A DNA stretch of 30,294 bases, from assembly GCA_031417555.1 (NCBI GenBank), contig JANOVV010000022.1, positions 1 to 30,294 on the forward strand, in the 5' to 3' direction. The DNA comes from JADKIH01 sp031417555 (lineage in GTDB: Bacteria > Bacteroidota > Bacteroidia > AKYH767-A > 2013-40CM-41-45). Position 1 is the first letter of the stretch. Each line of letters starts with the position of its first letter. The notes below the pieces were generated by a model. That model was not told the origin of the DNA. It ran no database searches and saw only the letters and a program-made list of their open reading frames with translations. Made by a program: the position numbers and the translations under genes. Below are positions 6,362-14,381 of this stretch, piece by piece.

Positions 6362-7753
6362 ATGAAAACAACTATCATTTGCACGGCACTATTTTTAATG
6401 GCTAGTTCCGTTTCGGGACAATCAAAGGTTCAAAGCGAATCATTTACAAAAATAAATATTCAGGGGAATGCTAAAATTATCATCAAGCAGGATTCTGTAT
6501 GTTCAGTGAGGTACACCGGAAACGATAATCCTTCCGATGACGTGGCAACAATCAGCAATGGAACATTAAAAATCGGCGGCAGTCCTGATAATGAAATGAA
6601 TATTTCTCTTCCATTGCTTCAGGAATTAAAAATCTCAGGTCGTGGTTCTGCAACCGGCGTTTCAACATTTACCGGTGATGAAATTAATCTCGAAATTGAT
6701 GGTGATGGAAAAATCATTTTAGATGCTTCGGTAAGAAAAATAGATGCTCAAATTTCAGGATTAGGGAAAATCGTACTTAGCGGAACTGCTCAGGAAACTG
6801 CATTTTCAATTCCCGGTTCCGGTAAAATTGATGCATTAGGATTAAAAACTATTAAAAGTAACGTTAATATATCCGGTATTGGAAAATGCATGGTGGATGT
6901 AAATGATGAATTAAGTGTAGACATCAGCGGAAGTGGAAATGTAACCTATAAGACTCTTCCCAAAAAAATAACAAAAAATATAACAGGAATGGGTAATATA
7001 AAAGACGTAACGGATGAGAAATATACCGGCAATTCCAGACCGGATACAACTCGTATTAAAATTGCCGATAAACAAATATGGATAATTGGTAAAAAAGATT
7101 CTACACATGTGAAAAAAAATAAATCAAAGCCTATTTGGGCCGGATTTGAAATGGGAATAAATTCATACATGGATAATGGAGGAACTTTTACTCTTAGTTC
7201 AGGTAAAGAAAATTTTGACTTGAAAACCGAGAAATCTATTTCTGTCGGACTCAACTTACTTCAAAAAGAAGTTGAATTAGGTAGAAGCAATATATGGCTT
7301 TTTACAGGACTTGGAATTACATGGAATAATTACAGATTCAATAATAATGTTGTTCTTGAAAAAGGAAGTTCGACAACCGCACGTCTTGATACTACTCCCG
7401 GCATTGTTTTTAAAAAATCTAAACTTGTATCAAGTTATCTTACCGCTCCATTAATGCTTGAGGTATTTACAAGCAGAACAGAGAAGAATGCTTTCCATAT
7501 TGGAGCAGGTGGAATATTTGGTTTCCGAATTGGCTCTCATACAAAACAAAAAATTGAAATTGATGGAAAAGATTCTAAAATTAAAGATCATGATGATTTC
7601 AATTTAAATCCCTTCCGATATGGCTTCCGTGTAGCAATTGGGTATGGAAAATTTAATCTTTATGCGGATTATTATGCTTCAACAATGTTCAAGAATAATA
7701 AAGGCCCTGTTTTATACCCTGTTAATGCCGGGATTACTTTTGTTGGGTTTTAA
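6362..7753 (+). CDS. GIN-domain (DUF2807) protein fused to an outer-membrane beta-barrel-like domain
   Basis: Translation from 6362 gives 463 residues and a good signal peptide (MKTTIICTALFLMASSVSGQ). An upstream in-frame ATG at 6326 would add 12 polar residues and lies inside the putative promoter. The N-terminal half is a head-GIN/DUF2807 domain: an early FTKINIQGNAKIIIKQ strand, then repeated glycine-rich turns (ISGRGSATG, ISGLGKIVLSG, IPGSGKIDA, ISGIGKC, ISGSGNV), typical of a right-handed beta-solenoid. After a charged linker, the last 200 residues have alternating amphipathic strands ending in VNAGITFVGF, typical of porin-like barrels ending in Phe. It is probably a cell-envelope or outer-membrane protein controlled by the sigma factor. 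Confidence 0.85.
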   Translation: MKTTIICTALFLMASSVSGQSKVQSESFTKINIQGNAKIIIKQDSVCSVRYTGNDNPSDDVATISNGTLKIGGSPDNEMNISLPLLQELKISGRGSATGVSTFTGDEINLEIDGDGKIILDASVRKIDAQISGLGKIVLSGTAQETAFSIPGSGKIDALGLKTIKSNVNISGIGKCMVDVNDELSVDISGSGNVTYKTLPKKITKNITGMGNIKDVTDEKYTGNSRPDTTRIKIADKQIWIIGKKDSTHVKKNKSKPIWAGFEMGINSYMDNGGTFTLSSGKENFDLKTEKSISVGLNLLQKEVELGRSNIWLFTGLGITWNNYRFNNNVVLEKGSSTTARLDTTPGIVFKKSKLVSSYLTAPLMLEVFTSRTEKNAFHIGAGGIFGFRIGSHTKQKIEIDGKDSKIKDHDDFNLNPFRYGFRVAIGYGKFNLYADYYASTMFKNNKGPVLYPVNAGITFVGF

Positions 7754-7919
7754 TTATTAAAAACAGATTTTGCAATTAAATTTATATAGCATTCCAATAT
7801 GATTAGAATGATCAGTTAGATAACTTTTTATTATTGAAGTTTTCGATGATGTGATTATATTAAACCGATATTAAAACAAGATATAAAGTTTTTCTCTTAA
7901 TTTTTAAAACAATAAATAA

Positions 7920-8630
7920 ATGAAAACAATTCTCTTATCCGGCTTGCTGATTTTTATTCTTCATCTTTCAATTAACGGAAGCGATAAAAATAAACTTTCC
8001 AAAAACCACGGAAATAAGAACGCTTCAGGTAATTTTACAGCTATAGAATTAAAAACATTTGCAAATGTTTTTATAACACTGGGAGAAAATACCGGAACAA
8101 GAATAGAGACTGATAATAACAAACCGTCAAATATTCAGTTTGAAATAAAAAATAATAAAATAATAATATTCTCTGATGATAACATAGATCAACAAAATCC
8201 TGCTTCTGTTTTTATAAACCTCAAAACTCTGACAAAAGTTGAATTATCAGGTTCAGGTAATATTAAAATGAATGGTCATATAAAATGCAATACAATTGAA
8301 TTATGCTTAAGTGGCTCCGGCAACATCTATGCTGATGTCGAAACGAAGAAAGTAAATATAAATTTATCAGGATCCGGGAATATAAATGCAACAGGTCAAA
8401 CCGAAAAATTAACAATTACAAATACCGGTAGTGGAAATATAAATTGCCAGGAATTGAAATCATCGACAGGTTCAATTAATATTTCCGGCAGCGGTACAAA
8501 CATTGTTGATGTCGAAGACGAATTAATAGTTAAGATAACAGGAAGTGGGAATGTATATTTTGTATCAGTACCTGATAGAATTTATGCTAAAAGCAGCGGT
8601 ACAGGGAGAATAGAAAGAATTAAAGCCTAA
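7920..8630 (+). CDS. Secreted GIN-domain (DUF2807) beta-solenoid protein
   Basis: The 236 residues begin with a signal peptide (MKTILLSGLLIFILHLSING). The body is one DUF2807/head-GIN domain: TAIELKTFANVFITLGENTG first, then a run of turns (LSGSGNIKMNG, LSGSGNIYAD, LSGSGNINATG, TGSGNINC, ISGSGTNIVD, ITGSGNVYFV), each about 18-22 residues apart. It shares this domain with the preceding gene but has no barrel, so it is likely periplasmic or surface-exposed. No TGTAACAAAT/CGTC element was found in the 166 bp before it, so it is either read through from the gene upstream or regulated differently. Family members are annotated as putative adhesins, but function is unproven. Confidence 0.85.
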   Translation: MKTILLSGLLIFILHLSINGSDKNKLSKNHGNKNASGNFTAIELKTFANVFITLGENTGTRIETDNNKPSNIQFEIKNNKIIIFSDDNIDQQNPASVFINLKTLTKVELSGSGNIKMNGHIKCNTIELCLSGSGNIYADVETKKVNINLSGSGNINATGQTEKLTITNTGSGNINCQELKSSTGSINISGSGTNIVDVEDELIVKITGSGNVYFVSVPDRIYAKSSGTGRIERIKA

Positions 8631-8641
8631 CGGATTTGAGA

Positions 8642-8678
8642 TTTTGAAACTATTTTATTCCTGTTTGTACTTTCAAAA
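8642..8678. terminator. Weak AT-rich stem between convergent genes
   Basis: TTTTGAAA (8642-8649) is complementary to TTTCAAAA (8671-8678) with a 21-base loop, in the 59-bp gap where the GIN gene and the nuo operon converge. The stem is short and AT-rich, so a bidirectional terminator is only a possibility. Confidence 0.25.
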
Positions 8679-8689
8679 CCTTAGAATAA

Positions 8690-9019
8690 TTAATGTTTCA
8701 GTTTATTTAAAAAATCAATATCAACTGATCCTGTATTCCGGTAAATCATTGTTAAAATGGCGAGTCCGACAGCAACTTCTGCAGCCGCAACAGCCATAAT
8801 AAAAAATACAAATATTTGTCCCGCAGGATCTGAAAGATAGGTTGAAAAGGCCACTAATAAAAGATTTACAGCATTCAACATTAATTCAATACACATAAAA
8901 ATAATAATTGCATTTCGGCGGAACAGAACTCCAATTATTCCGATACAAAAAAGCAATGTGCTAAGCAAAACATAATAATTCAGCGGTACAGAACGAAAAA
9001 TATTGTTTACGTTTTCCAT
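8690..9019 (-). CDS. nuoK: NADH-quinone oxidoreductase subunit K
   Basis: Small membrane subunit of the proton-pumping arm of complex I, 109 residues with three transmembrane helices. It has the expected buried glutamates: Glu45 in helix 2 (FMCIELMLNAVNLLL) and Glu81 in helix 3 (AVAAAEVAVGLAI), which belong to the proton path. Its ATG shares one base with the stop of nuoJ (TAATG), which implies translational coupling. It is the last gene of the cluster. nuoL, nuoM and nuoN, which usually follow, are not here: a convergent GIN-domain gene ends 59 bp downstream. Confidence 0.97.
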   Translation of the reverse strand: MENVNNIFRSVPLNYYVLLSTLLFCIGIIGVLFRRNAIIIFMCIELMLNAVNLLLVAFSTYLSDPAGQIFVFFIMAVAAAEVAVGLAILTMIYRNTGSVDIDFLNKLKH

Positions 9020-9513
9020 TATTTTATATCTTTTTTACCAAGCATTACAGTTCCTACCATTGCTACCAGAAAAAGTATGGATGAAATTTCAAATGGTAAC
9101 ATGAAATCATTATACAATACTAATCCCAAACTTTTAATCATTCCAACCTGAACTCCTGTCGATGGTAACATATTGTTTGTTGTAGAACGCAATGCGCCAA
9201 CAAGCACAACCATAAGAAGACCACCTGCAATGGTTGCTGAAAATTTTAATAGCTTACTTTTATGCGGCTCTGCATCAGCGTTTAAGTTGAGCATCATTAT
9301 AACATAAAGAAATAAAACCATTATTGCTCCGGCATAAACAATTATATGAACAGCAGCAAGAAATTGAGCATTCAACAAAACATAATGTCCGGCAATTGCA
9401 AAAAAAGTAAGAATTAAATAAAGTACACTATGGATAGGATTTTTTGAAACTACTACCATCAAAGCACAAAGAATAGACAAAAAAGAAAGAAAATAAAAAA
9501 GATATAATATCAC
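9019..9513 (-). CDS. nuoJ: NADH-quinone oxidoreductase subunit J
   Basis: Membrane subunit of complex I, 164 residues with five predicted helices. The third carries the family signature YAGAIMVLFLYVIMML, a helix whose conformational change is thought to link quinone reduction to proton pumping. The C-terminal extension after the last helix is short (GKKDIK). It sits between nuoI and nuoK, 90 bp after nuoI, and overlaps the nuoK start by one base. Confidence 0.96.
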   Translation of the reverse strand: MILYLFYFLSFLSILCALMVVVSKNPIHSVLYLILTFFAIAGHYVLLNAQFLAAVHIIVYAGAIMVLFLYVIMMLNLNADAEPHKSKLLKFSATIAGGLLMVVLVGALRSTTNNMLPSTGVQVGMIKSLGLVLYNDFMLPFEISSILFLVAMVGTVMLGKKDIK

Positions 9514-9603
9514 AGGTGTTGGTATTTGTGGATTATGTTTGACTAATTATGTAATAATATATTCAGAAATTAATGAATGATTAATATTATAAATTCACTT
9601 TTT

Positions 9604-10209
9604 TTAATGAACTTTTTTCTTTAAGTCAAGCGAATTAGTTAATTGATTATGTTGAAGTGATTTGTCTTTTTTGAATTCTATAACTTCTTTTGTTTGTCGC
9701 TTACTAATATCAATTGGGTCGTTTACTGATTCAACAAGTTTATCTTTGCCGTAAATAAATTCATTTCTTTCAAATGATGTAGGAACGAGGCGATCGGTTA
9801 AAAATATTGCTTCCTTAGGGCATGCCTCTTCGCAAAGTCCGCAAAAAATACAGCGAAGCATATTAATTTCATACATCGAAGCGTATTTTTCTTCACGATA
9901 CAATTTTTCATCGCCGGTTTTTCTTTCTTCGGCTGTCATCGTAATCGCTTCGGCCGGACAAGCCACTGCACATAATCCGCAAGCCGTGCAACGCTCTGCG
10001 CCATTTTCATCGCGTTTTAAAACATGCTGACCACGATATACCGGAGCAAATTCACGTTGAACTTCAGGATATGAAATCGTCGCCTTTTTTTTAAAAAAAT
10101 GTTTCAAAGTAATTGTCATGCCATTTAAAATAGCAGGAAAATACAGTTTCTCAAGAAACGTAAGTTCTTTTTTGACTACTACTTTACTTTTATTTGTAAG
10201 AGGTTGCAA
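9604..10209 (-). CDS. nuoI: NADH-quinone oxidoreductase subunit I
   Basis: Peripheral-arm subunit carrying two [4Fe-4S] clusters (N6a and N6b) that pass electrons towards NuoB. Both ferredoxin motifs are intact: CTACGLCAVACP (Cys 74, 77, 80, 84) and CIFCGLCEEACP (Cys 120, 123, 126, 130). At 201 residues it is somewhat longer than many homologues, mainly through a charged C-terminal tail of about 50 residues after the second cluster. A 104-bp gap separates it from nuoH. That gap is AT-rich with no recognised signal. Confidence 0.97.
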   Translation of the reverse strand: MQPLTNKSKVVVKKELTFLEKLYFPAILNGMTITLKHFFKKKATISYPEVQREFAPVYRGQHVLKRDENGAERCTACGLCAVACPAEAITMTAEERKTGDEKLYREEKYASMYEINMLRCIFCGLCEEACPKEAIFLTDRLVPTSFERNEFIYGKDKLVESVNDPIDISKRQTKEVIEFKKDKSLQHNQLTNSLDLKKKVH

Positions 10210-10313
10210 TTGGTGATTATTTGATATTTGTTATTGTTAATAGTTAATTGATTATTTATTTTTTGAGATAAATTTAAATGAGTTGATCATAATATTAATT
10301 GATTAACAAATTT

Positions 10314-11348
10314 TTATTTAAGTTTTCCGAAATACCACATGGTAAGACCGGTGATGAATATATTTAAGATTGATAATGGAATAAGTTTTTTCCAGCCAAG
10401 AGTCATTAGTTGATCGTAACGAAAGCGTGGCAATGTCCACCGAATCCACATAAAGAAAAATATAAAGAAAAATATTTTTCCAAATAAGAAAGCGGTGCCG
10501 GCCAAACTTAACAGGTTAGGATCATGAATAAACCTTCCTATGAAAGGCATATTGTATCCTCCAAAATATAATGTACTTATAATTGCAGAAGATATAAACA
10601 TGTTTATGTATTCAGCAAACAAATAAAATCCTAATTTCATTGAACTGTATTCGGTATGATATCCGCCAACAAGTTCAGTCTCACATTCCGGAAGATCAAA
10701 AGGGGCACGATTGGTTTCAGCGAAAGCACAAATAAGGAAAATAATAAATCCTAGAGGTTGATAAAAAATATTCCAGTTTCCTCCTGCTTGCTGCTCCGTA
10801 ATCTCACGCACACTTAAAGTACCCGTCATCATCACTAAAGCAATTATAGAAAGTCCCATTGCTATTTCATAACTGATCATCTGAGAGGATGCTCGCAATG
10901 CTCCGAGAAGAGAATATTTATTATTTGATGCCCAACCGCCAATCATAATACCATAAACACCGATAGAAACAACTCCGAATACGTATAATATTCCAATATT
11001 TACATCCGTTGCCTGTAAAGGATAAAATACTCCGCTAATGGTAAGACCATTTCCCCAAGGAATAACTGCACTGGTCATCAAAGCAGTCATCATTGAGAGA
11101 CATGGACCGAGAATGAATAAAAATTTATTTGACACATCGGGAATAATTTCTTCCTTCATGAACATCTTAACTCCATCGGCAACAGGTTGTAATATTCCGA
11201 AAATTCCTGCCCTGTTTGGTCCTAAACGATCTTGCATGAATGCCGCAACTTTCCTTTCTGCATATGTAGAGTACATGGCAATAAGCAAAGACAGCATAAA
11301 CACCGAAACGATGATTGCAATTTTTACGATGACAAAGGTTGATATCAT
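10314..11348 (-). CDS. nuoH: NADH-quinone oxidoreductase subunit H
   Basis: The membrane subunit that, with NuoB and NuoD, forms the quinone chamber and its entry. It has 344 residues and about eight helices. Family signatures are visible: AERKVAAFMQDRLGPNRAG in the first loop, then the acidic loop AETNRAPFDLPECETELVGG, whose carboxylates are implicated in coupling, then GYHTEYSSMKLGFYLFAEY. Its ATG overlaps the nuoG stop as ATGA (11345-11348), so translation is coupled. Confidence 0.98.
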   Translation of the reverse strand: MISTFVIVKIAIIVSVFMLSLLIAMYSTYAERKVAAFMQDRLGPNRAGIFGILQPVADGVKMFMKEEIIPDVSNKFLFILGPCLSMMTALMTSAVIPWGNGLTISGVFYPLQATDVNIGILYVFGVVSIGVYGIMIGGWASNNKYSLLGALRASSQMISYEIAMGLSIIALVMMTGTLSVREITEQQAGGNWNIFYQPLGFIIFLICAFAETNRAPFDLPECETELVGGYHTEYSSMKLGFYLFAEYINMFISSAIISTLYFGGYNMPFIGRFIHDPNLLSLAGTAFLFGKIFFFIFFFMWIRWTLPRFRYDQLMTLGWKKLIPLSILNIFITGLTMWYFGKLK

Positions 11349-12349
11349 TTATTCGTTTTAATTTCTGACGATGAAATTTGCTTTCCTATTGGTACCACCT
11401 GAACATTATTTAACAATGGTTTATGTTCCGGTTCTTTTAATGTATAATGATTTTGTGAAATTACTGAATGACGCTCGATATTACTTGGACCTTCAATAAT
11501 CCAATCAGAGGTTTCTTTTTTACTAAATCTGCAATCATTACAAATCCAATCAATGACTTCTCCGTATTTATCTTTTCTACCCGTAATTCTGAAAACTTCA
11601 TTTCCCTTCATCCATAGCATAACTTTTCCAGCACATTTCGGACAATCACGATGAGCGTCGACTGGATTTACATACCAAACGCGGCTTTTGAAACGAAAAG
11701 TACGATCAGTAAGTGCGCCAACCGGGCAAACATCAATCATATTACCTGAGAAATCATTGTCGATAGCTTGTTTAATGTATGTACTAATTTCAGAAACATC
11801 TCCGCGATTTAGTACTCCATGAATTCGGTGATCGGTAATCTGATCGGCTACTTTGACACATCGATAACAAAGTATGCAACGTGTCATATGAAGTTTAATC
11901 ATTTCTCCGATATCGATTTTTTCAAACGTACGGCGAGGAAATTCATAACGAGTTTTTTCAAGCCCGTGTTCATAGGCTAAATCCTGTAAATGACATTCAC
12001 CTGCCTGGTCACAAATCGGGCAATCGAGTGGATGATTAATTAGAAGAAACTCGACGACACCGGCACGAGCTTCTAATAAGTCGGGAGCGGTGATGTTTTG
12101 AACTTCCATTCCGTCCATAACAGTAGTCCGGCAAGAAGCAACGGGTTTAGGCATCGGGCGCGGATCTTTTTCAGAACCTTTAGTTACTTTAACAATGCAT
12201 GTTCTGCAATAACCTCCGCTGGATTTTAAAGTTGTATAATAACACATTGCCGGAGGAACAATTTCGCCGCCGATTAAACGTGCTGCATTAAGGATGGTCG
12301 TTCCATCGGGTACTTCAATTGTTTTTCCGTCTATGGTTACTTTGGGCAT
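11345..12349 (-). CDS. nuoG: NADH-quinone oxidoreductase subunit G, short form without molybdopterin-like domain
   Basis: Peripheral-arm electron-wire subunit. Its 334 residues cover only the N-terminal part of a usual 700-900 residue NuoG. The [2Fe-2S] cysteines are 36, 48, 51 and 73. The His-Cys3 [4Fe-4S] site is His106, Cys110, Cys113 and Cys119 (HPLDCPICDQAGEC). The next [4Fe-4S] site is Cys158, 161, 164 and 208 (RCILCYRC ... CPVGALT). A further CPKC (236-239) and CNDC (270-273) lie where the molybdopterin domain would begin, after which the protein soon ends. The gene is intact and overlaps nuoH, so this is not a broken copy. I recall similarly short NuoG proteins in Bacteroidota. Confidence 0.94.
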   Translation of the reverse strand: MPKVTIDGKTIEVPDGTTILNAARLIGGEIVPPAMCYYTTLKSSGGYCRTCIVKVTKGSEKDPRPMPKPVASCRTTVMDGMEVQNITAPDLLEARAGVVEFLLINHPLDCPICDQAGECHLQDLAYEHGLEKTRYEFPRRTFEKIDIGEMIKLHMTRCILCYRCVKVADQITDHRIHGVLNRGDVSEISTYIKQAIDNDFSGNMIDVCPVGALTDRTFRFKSRVWYVNPVDAHRDCPKCAGKVMLWMKGNEVFRITGRKDKYGEVIDWICNDCRFSKKETSDWIIEGPSNIERHSVISQNHYTLKEPEHKPLLNNVQVVPIGKQISSSEIKTNK

Positions 12350-12358
12350 CTTGTGTAA

Positions 12359-12386
12359 GTCAAAAGTTAAATGTCAAAAGTTAAAA
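12359..12386. repeat. Two tandem copies of a 14-base unit between nuoG and nuoF
   Basis: GTCAAAAGTTAAAT is followed at once by GTCAAAAGTTAAAA (12359-12372, 12373-12386). It lies in the 155-bp gap after nuoF, just upstream of nuoG, the longest gap inside the nuo cluster. A loosely related inverted sequence (TTTGACTTTTAAT) occurs at about 12498-12510, near the nuoF stop. It resembles the short caaaagt-type intergenic repeats of Bacteroidota, and its function is unknown. Confidence 0.6.
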
Positions 12387-12504
12387 TCGGTATTATTAAT
12401 TAGTTGATTTTAATTTTACAACGATTGATCCGATTATTTTTTTATTTCTTATAATTTTTTTTGTAAATTTTTAGACTGTTCTTCCAACTGATACTATTTG
12501 ACTT

Positions 12505-13806
12505 TTAATGTACCAATTCCCTAATCATCACCAACTCCTCAAACTCTTTTCTGAAATGTCTTATTGCACTTGCAACCGGCCAAGCAGCGGCATCACCGAG
12601 AGGACAAATAGTTTTTCCTTCGATCTTTGATTGAATATCAAACAATAAATCGACGTCGCTCATTTTGCCATGACCTTCGAGCAAGCGGTGCAATATTTTT
12701 TCCATCCATCCTGTTCCTTCGCGGCAAGGCGAACATTGTCCGCAGCTTTCGTGATGATAGAATCGGGTAAAGTTCCAAAGATTTTTTACTATGCTCGTTG
12801 TTTCATCCATAACAATAAATCCTCCAGATCCAAGCATTGTTCCGGTAGCAAAACCACCTTCACTAAGTGATTCATACGACATCAGTCGCGGTTCGCCATT
12901 GGTAGTTTTAAGAATCAGGTCAGCAGGTAAAATTGGAACAGAAGAACCTCCGGCTACAACAGCTTTTAGTTTTTTTCCGCCTAAAATTCCGCCACAATAT
13001 TCATCGCTGTAAATAAATTCTTCAACAGGAATACCCATTTCTATTTCATAAACACCGGGCTTATTAATATGTCCGCTGGCGGAAATAAGTTTTGTTCCGG
13101 TACTTTTACCAATTCCAATTTTTGCATACTCTTCTCCCCCATCATTTATAATTGGAACGACTGCAGTAATTGTTTCTACATTATTTACAACAGTCGGACA
13201 ACCATATAAACCTGCAACGGCCGGGAAAGGTGGTTTGATGCGAGGATTGCCTCGTTTTCCTTCGAGAGATTCGAGTAGAGCGGTTTCTTCACCACAAATG
13301 TAAGCTCCGGCTCCGACGTGTACATAAATATCGTGAGAGAATTCAGATCCTGCTATATTTTTACCAAGCCATCCATTAGCATAAGCCTCTTCGATTGCTT
13401 TTTCAAGAATATGAATGATATAATAATATTCTCCTCTGATATAGATATAAGAAGTTTTTGCTCCTAATGCATAACTCGATGTAATCATTCCTTCGAGAAG
13501 CAAATGAGGATGGCGTTCCATAAGGTATCTGTCCTTAAATGTTCCCGGTTCTGATTCATCGGCATTACAAACCAGGTATCTTTCAACCCCGGGAGGTTTT
13601 GCAAGAAAACTCCATTTCATTCCTGTAGGAAATCCGGCGCCACCACGTCCGCGGAGACCGCTTTTCTTAACCTCCTCTGTAACTGCTTCAGGTGTCATGG
13701 TCTTCACCGCTTTCTCAACGGATGAATATCCACCATTTTTACGATACACATCGTAATTACGAATACCCGGAACATTATCATTTTTAAGAAGTAGTTTCTT
13801 TCCCAT
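12505..13806 (-). CDS. nuoF: NADH-quinone oxidoreductase subunit F (NADH and FMN binding)
   Basis: Entry point of electrons into complex I. It binds NADH and FMN and carries cluster N3. The 433 residues include the FMN/NADH glycine-rich loop LRGRGGAGFPTGMKW (51-65), the ESEPGTFKDR segment (85-94), GAGAYICGEETALLESLEG (165-183), and the [4Fe-4S] ligands CGQCSPC (355, 358, 361) with Cys401 in the TICPLGDAAAWP segment. Length and motifs match the family fully. nuoE ends two bases before its start. The start is supported by a typical N-terminus (MGKKLLLKN) and by this close spacing. Confidence 0.98.
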   Translation of the reverse strand: MGKKLLLKNDNVPGIRNYDVYRKNGGYSSVEKAVKTMTPEAVTEEVKKSGLRGRGGAGFPTGMKWSFLAKPPGVERYLVCNADESEPGTFKDRYLMERHPHLLLEGMITSSYALGAKTSYIYIRGEYYYIIHILEKAIEEAYANGWLGKNIAGSEFSHDIYVHVGAGAYICGEETALLESLEGKRGNPRIKPPFPAVAGLYGCPTVVNNVETITAVVPIINDGGEEYAKIGIGKSTGTKLISASGHINKPGVYEIEMGIPVEEFIYSDEYCGGILGGKKLKAVVAGGSSVPILPADLILKTTNGEPRLMSYESLSEGGFATGTMLGSGGFIVMDETTSIVKNLWNFTRFYHHESCGQCSPCREGTGWMEKILHRLLEGHGKMSDVDLLFDIQSKIEGKTICPLGDAAAWPVASAIRHFRKEFEELVMIRELVH

Positions 13807-13808
13807 AA

Positions 13809-14354
13809 TTATATTGTTCGTGGTTCGGGTTGATCGAGGTACGTTTTTCTTTTTCCTTCGCTGCGAAAAAGGTTAAGCAAAGTATCTGTTTTTTCAAACG
13901 TAAGATTTTCATAATAATCAGGCCCTACCTGCATCATAGGAGCTGTGCCGCAAGAGCCAAGACATTCGACTGTTTTCAAAGTGAACATTCCATCTGCTGT
14001 AGTTTCTCCAACTTTTATATTTAATTTTTTTTCAAGGTGATTAATAAGTTCATCAGCACCTCGAAGCCAACAGGAACTGGTACGACAAACTTCGATATGA
14101 CATTTACCAATTGGTTTTAGATTAAACATTGAATAAAACGAAGCGACTTCATAAACTTCAACCGGCTGAATTGAAAGAATTGAAGCTACATAATCCATTA
14201 CTTCAGCACTAAGCCAACCGTCAAATTCAGCCTGAGCAATATGTAAAACAGGAATCAATGCCGATTTATGTTTCCCTTCCGGGTAACGTTTGATCATGCG
14301 CTGAATAAGTTCAAGAGTTTTATCTGAAAATTTTATTGGCATTCCGTTCTGCAT
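13809..14354 (-). CDS. nuoE: NADH-quinone oxidoreductase subunit E
   Basis: Thioredoxin-fold subunit that holds the [2Fe-2S] cluster N1a and pairs with NuoF. The ligands are present as two pairs: Cys90/Cys95 (VCRTSSCW) and Cys131/Cys135 (ECLGSCGTAPMMQV). The N-terminal helical part (IQRMIKRYPEGKHKSALIPV, then VYEVASFYSMF) is typical. The length of 181 residues includes a 15-20 residue basic/proline tail. A second ATG four codons in (MPIKF) is an alternative start, since MQNGMPIKFS contains both. Confidence 0.96.
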   Translation of the reverse strand: MQNGMPIKFSDKTLELIQRMIKRYPEGKHKSALIPVLHIAQAEFDGWLSAEVMDYVASILSIQPVEVYEVASFYSMFNLKPIGKCHIEVCRTSSCWLRGADELINHLEKKLNIKVGETTADGMFTLKTVECLGSCGTAPMMQVGPDYYENLTFEKTDTLLNLFRSEGKRKTYLDQPEPRTI

Positions 14355-14381
14355 TTTTCAATCATCAATTAAAATTAAATA

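Noticed and set aside
11345..12349. nuoG as a truncated pseudogene
   Set aside because: The three main cluster sites are intact, no remnant of the missing domain follows, and the stop overlaps the nuoH start as in a working operon.
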